Positions 60,536 to 64,000 of a stretch of 64,000 nt of DNA are shown here, in pieces. The notes under the pieces were generated by a model. It saw only the letters and a program-made list of their open reading frames with translations. It did no database searches and had not been told where the DNA came from. The first letter of the stretch is position 1. Each line of letters starts with the position of its first letter. The stretch comes from Trema orientale (Eukaryota; Streptophyta; Magnoliopsida; Rosales; Cannabaceae). The stretch covers positions 1 through 64,000 of the forward strand of contig JXTC01000273.1 in NCBI GenBank assembly GCA_002914845.1, read 5' to 3'. Both the position numbers and the translations under genes were made by a program.

Positions 60536-61199
60536 TTTAGGTGGATGACCAATATTTTAAATTTGATTAAGTAGATGTCCATTTTTTTAATTTTATAGCT
60601 AAATATCTAGATGTATATATATATATATATATATTTACACTTGATAGATATGTTTATCTACCAAATTCAGTTACTGTATTGAAATATACTGGGTATATAA
60701 TTTTTTGTACTTGGTATATAAAATTTTACACTTGGTATATAAATATATATACCGGAAATTTTGCTATAACATTTGACAAATGGATATTTACTTAAATTGG
60801 GCTCAAAATTTGGTCATATTTCTATAAGTCATTTTTTGTAAATATTTTTAAAGTGGTATTTTTATAAATATTTCAGGAATTTTTCAAAAAATTTAAAAAT
60901 CCTTGATTTTTAAATCATTTTTTAAACTTTACCATAAAAAATTGAAATTTCCTCTAAGGTTTTTTTGAAAGCCAAAATTCCTCTAAGTTTTGACGTTGCT
61001 ACATATTTAATTTGATTTTTTTTCATTCTTTATTGAGATTATCATTTTTGATCTTTCTAAGTATTTAAAGGGGAAAAAAAAAACAAAAGATATAAAATAG
61101 AGTGTTTGTAAGACATTGTCTTTTTCTCTAGATCAATTTCAAAAAGAGAAATTTTGATTTTTTTAATCGTAATTTTTCAAAAAAAAATTGAAAAATCTC

Positions 61200-61535
61200 A
61201 GAATTTGAGATTCTTTTGAAAAATCTCGGATTTAATTGTAAAAATACCACTTTTAAAAGTATTTAGAAAAACACAATTTTTATTAATTGATGAGATACTT
61301 AAGGTAGTTAGTCGAGTTACCATAGGTAACTTGATCAGTTACTTCAAGCAACTGGATTGGTTACTTAAGGAACCTAACCGGTTACCTTGAGTACCATTAA
61401 AAAATACCAATTTTAAGAAAAAAATGGTATTTTTATAAATATATTTTACAAGTGTTATTTTTCTAATAAAATTTTTAAAAAGTGATATTTTTCTAAATCA
61501 ATCCGAGATTTTTCAAAAAAATCAGCCCATTCGAG
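61200..61535. mobile_element. Foldback element with GTAACTTGATCAGTTAC core
   Basis: Inverted edges: GAAAAATCTCGGATTTAATT, TACCACTTTTAAAAGTATTT on the left; AAAGTGATATTTTTCTAAAT, CAATCCGAGATTTTTC on the right. The core (61280-61410) has GGTAACTTGATCAGTTACTT, GGTTACTTAAGGAACCTAAC and CGGTTACCTTGAGTACC. No coding. Confidence 0.6.
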
Positions 61536-62180
61536 ATATTTCAAGGATTTTGAACACTTAGACCTATCTTTTTAAAAATAGTACAAAAAAAATTACCTTA
61601 AAAAAAACTGAAATTCCAAACGACCTTTGTTGGTATTTTTCTAAATGCTTCTGCTAAAAAAACGATGGCATTTTTGTAATTTTTACCGTATTTTTTAGCA
61701 CAGTTTTTTAATATTAAATGAGCTAGAATAACCGTGGCAGCTTCATGGCCTGGTGGTTGGGCCACAAATGATTGGGCCACTAACATTGATTGATGGGGTT
61801 CTAACCTCCATATTGACATTTTAAGTTCTTTTCATTTTTAATTTTATTCCTTTTTAATATTAGTTATAATAAAAACTAAGTAATTTTTATTAACAAAATT
61901 AACCAAATTCGTCATTAGTTTCTTCTATTTTTTTCATTTTTTGTATTTCTTTTTAATGTTATCTACATATAGAAACCAAATTAGTTAATAATTTCTGCTA
62001 ACAAATTAAACAAATTGGTTATTAATAACAATTCCCTTTTTTTCTCTTTTTTTTTTTTTCATTTCAAATTATTTTTTCTTTTCCTCTTTTTTAATTATTT
62101 TTCTCTTTCACCTTATTGTTAATTTTTTAGGAAACACTAACTCTTTTCTTAATCCTTTTTTATTTTTATTTTTTACTGAT
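61536..62180. other. AT-rich spacer, no gene seen
   Basis: T-rich sequence. A block at about 61545-61690 (CCAAACGACCTTTGTTGG, TTTTTCTAAATGCTTCTGC) resembles 59290-59520 (TTTCGTACGACCTTTTTAGG, TATTCTAAATACTTTGGGAG), another member of the flank family. Confidence 0.5.
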
Positions 62181-63185
62181 TACTTGTATAAACTAATCAG
62201 GTTTCTAGTTTTCTGTAATCAAATTAACAAAAATTAGAGCTAGTTATTACTAGAAACTATCCAATTTGGTGTCTAATTATTGTTAGAAACTAATTTTGTT
62301 TTTTATTTCTAGTAACTAAGTAGCTTATTGATTTCTAGTTTCTTGTTTCCAGTAGTAACCGATTTGATTACTAATTACTATTAACAACTTATTTGCTTTT
62401 TATTACAAAATAATTTCTTGTTTTTAGTAGAAACTAATTTGCTTTCTATTGGAAACTAAATTGGTTTCTAGTAGTAACTTGAATCCAATTTAGTTAATTT
62501 ATATTTGCAACTGATTACTATGGAACTAGAAATACCAAATTGGTATTGAATAGTTTTAAGTAGAAACCAAATTGGTTTCTCAGGTAACTATTGAGAAACC
62601 AAATATTGAGAAACTAAATGAGTTTCGAGTAGAAACCAAAGTGGTTTCACGTAGTAATCAAAAAATAATTTAGGTAACCCATCTTTTGTGACTGGTTACT
62701 TTAGAAATTTTTTTTAGAAACTAATTTGCTTTTTATTATAAATTATTTTTCAGGTAGAAACCAAATTAATTTTTAGTAACTAGAAACTAGTTTGGTTAAT
62801 TAATATTAGCAACTACAATGGAACTAGAAATACTAGATTAGTACTGAATAGTTTTGAGTAAAAACCAAATTGGTTTCTCAAGAATTTGTTTACTAACTAA
62901 ATTAGTTTATAGTTTCTCAAATTGATGAATGATTTTCAAAAACTAATTTAGTTTACTAGTTTCTAATTTCTAGATTCCAATTTGATTACTTTTTCAAAAA
63001 AGGGCATTTATTACCAACTTGGTTTCACTTGAGAAACCAATTTAATTTCCACTCGAGAAATCAATTACTTTTCCACTCGGAAAACCAGTTTGATTTCTAC
63101 TTGAGAAACTAATTTTGTTTCTACTTGAAGCCAGATCGGTTTCCACTCAAAAAATCAATTTGATATCTATTCGAAACCAATTTTC
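62180..63185. repeat. Degenerate array of GAAACCAAATTGGTTTCT words
   Basis: About 1 kb is built of interspersed AAACCAAATTGGTTTCT, GAAACTAATTTGGTTTCT and CTAGTAACTAGAAACTAG words in both orientations. Examples are at 62567-62582, 62860-62880 and 63050-63170. No fixed period; many words are self-complementary around AATT. No coding. Confidence 0.85.
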
Positions 63186-64000
63186 AACCGAAAAGTATTT
63201 ATTTTAATCTTTGCAATCGGAAATTTACATTAGAATTTCATAAACATCCCTTCAAAGCAAGAAGATGAAGTTACAAACAGGGAAGAAAATAAAGGCCCTA
63301 TTTTAAATTTCGTAACACAACGGCCTACCATCGTGACACGGTTATGCTTGTCCCGACAAAACCGATTCGAAGCTGAAGTGTCGAGCCGACTCCGGAGGTG
63401 CTTGGTGATGACTCACGTATCCAGAGAGAAAGGGAGGTGCAAGACCATCCTCGACATCATGTTCATCACCTGGAGTTCAGTACGGCTTGAATATGGCGAC
63501 AGTCGCCAGAAGACCCGAAGACAACGACCCCCTCCAGCTCCTGGAGCTGCCCCGCTGACCAATAAATTAGTCGAATTGGGCGGATTAACCCGTCTTACCA
63601 TTTATAAGTATGATTTTATGCTTTTTTTAATCTTTTTTTCATAATTCTTAGACTTTTATAATAATTTATATTTAAAAATAAATTAAAACACTAAGAATAA
63701 ATCTAGTTCAGTCAGCTTGGATTACGTTGAGTGGGTTGTCAAAACCGTCTAACCCGACCAATGTAACCTTAGGTTGACGTTTATTAACACGAATTCAACT
63801 CGGGTTATTTTTTAATTAGGTTGTTTAGGTTCGAGTTGGTCGGGTTAGAAAAGTTTCCGCTCACCCCTAAAGCCAACGCATGCATTCAATATGACCAAAT
63901 ATACAACTCAGTCTTCGAGAGAGTACTTCCACATCAAAACTGTTCCATCATAGTAATTTGTCCTCCCTCACCGTCAACCAACCATCTCAACAACGCAAGG
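63186..64000. other. GC-richer island (63330-63580) and hAT-like end
   Basis: The island has a 103-codon frame on plus and a shorter one on minus; neither matches a family I know. Rightwards, the minus strand reads TAGGGGTGAGCGGAAACTTT from about 63869 and then TAACCCGACCAACTCGAACC, and TTGGGCGGATTAACCCG lies at 63575. These are words typical of hAT non-autonomous elements, but I cannot fix both ends. The final 130 bases are unassigned. Confidence 0.35.

Noticed and set aside
61598-61819. 73-codon minus-strand frame
   Set aside because: No family resemblance; it overlaps the repeated flank sequence and lacks splice or promoter support.

Overview
The window is nuclear DNA from a flowering plant, most likely a eudicot tree or herb of the rosid type. 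It is AT-rich and gene-poor, with compact GT-AG introns, a plastid-targeted acetolactate synthase, an IDD-family fragment protein, a tRNA-Leu(AAG) and many MITE-like insertions. It is a draft assembly: short runs of N at 2457, 3344-3346, 8434, 13538-13544, 46859 and 54596 mark joins, and at least two of them have swallowed sequence.

Layout. At 1-18.4 kb lies a tandem family of acetolactate synthase (ALS/AHAS) genes, all on the + strand: copy 1 at 2027-3879 (cut by two assembly gaps), a headless relic of the promoter and transit-peptide region at about 11820-12355, and an intact 671-codon copy at 16064-18079. The DNA between the copies is repeats: an LTR-like repeat, MITEs and a dimeric tRNA-derived SINE. 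At 19.7-21.0 kb (minus) is a three-exon gene for a molybdenum-cofactor-sulfurase-like, PLP-fold protein that appears to lack the catalytic lysine. From 21 to 27 kb there is a hAT-type non-autonomous element with an 8-bp target duplication and a small gag-only LTR element with a 5-bp target duplication. At 27.57-31.35 kb a DUF579 gene (+) and a five-exon TITAN-LIKE/CCDC84-type zinc-finger gene (-) converge. I recall their Arabidopsis counterparts as neighbours (At4g24910 and At4g24900), so this looks like conserved microsynteny.

From 32 to 53 kb the only genes I can support are a single-exon zinc-finger-less IDD14/15/16-like protein (37876-38565, minus) and tRNA-Leu(AAG) (41973-42051, minus). 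At 53.7-57.0 kb is a nine-exon dCMP deaminase gene (+), whose third intron carries a genomic fragment of the XPG/UVH3 repair endonuclease gene. The rest to 64 kb is repeats.

The most unusual part is 45-63 kb. Several separate arrays are built from short, nearly self-complementary words (such as GGTAACCAGT or GAAACCAAATTGGTTTC). Most sit between AT-rich blocks with repeated TGGTATTTTTCTAAAT-like words, and some are bounded by inverted repeats. They look like a family of foldback elements whose cores expanded locally into minisatellites.

Functionally the genes are unrelated: branched-chain amino-acid synthesis (ALS), cell-wall polysaccharide modification (DUF579), nuclear/splicing-related growth control (TITAN-LIKE), transcriptional regulation (IDD-like) and pyrimidine nucleotide salvage/dTMP supply (dCMP deaminase).
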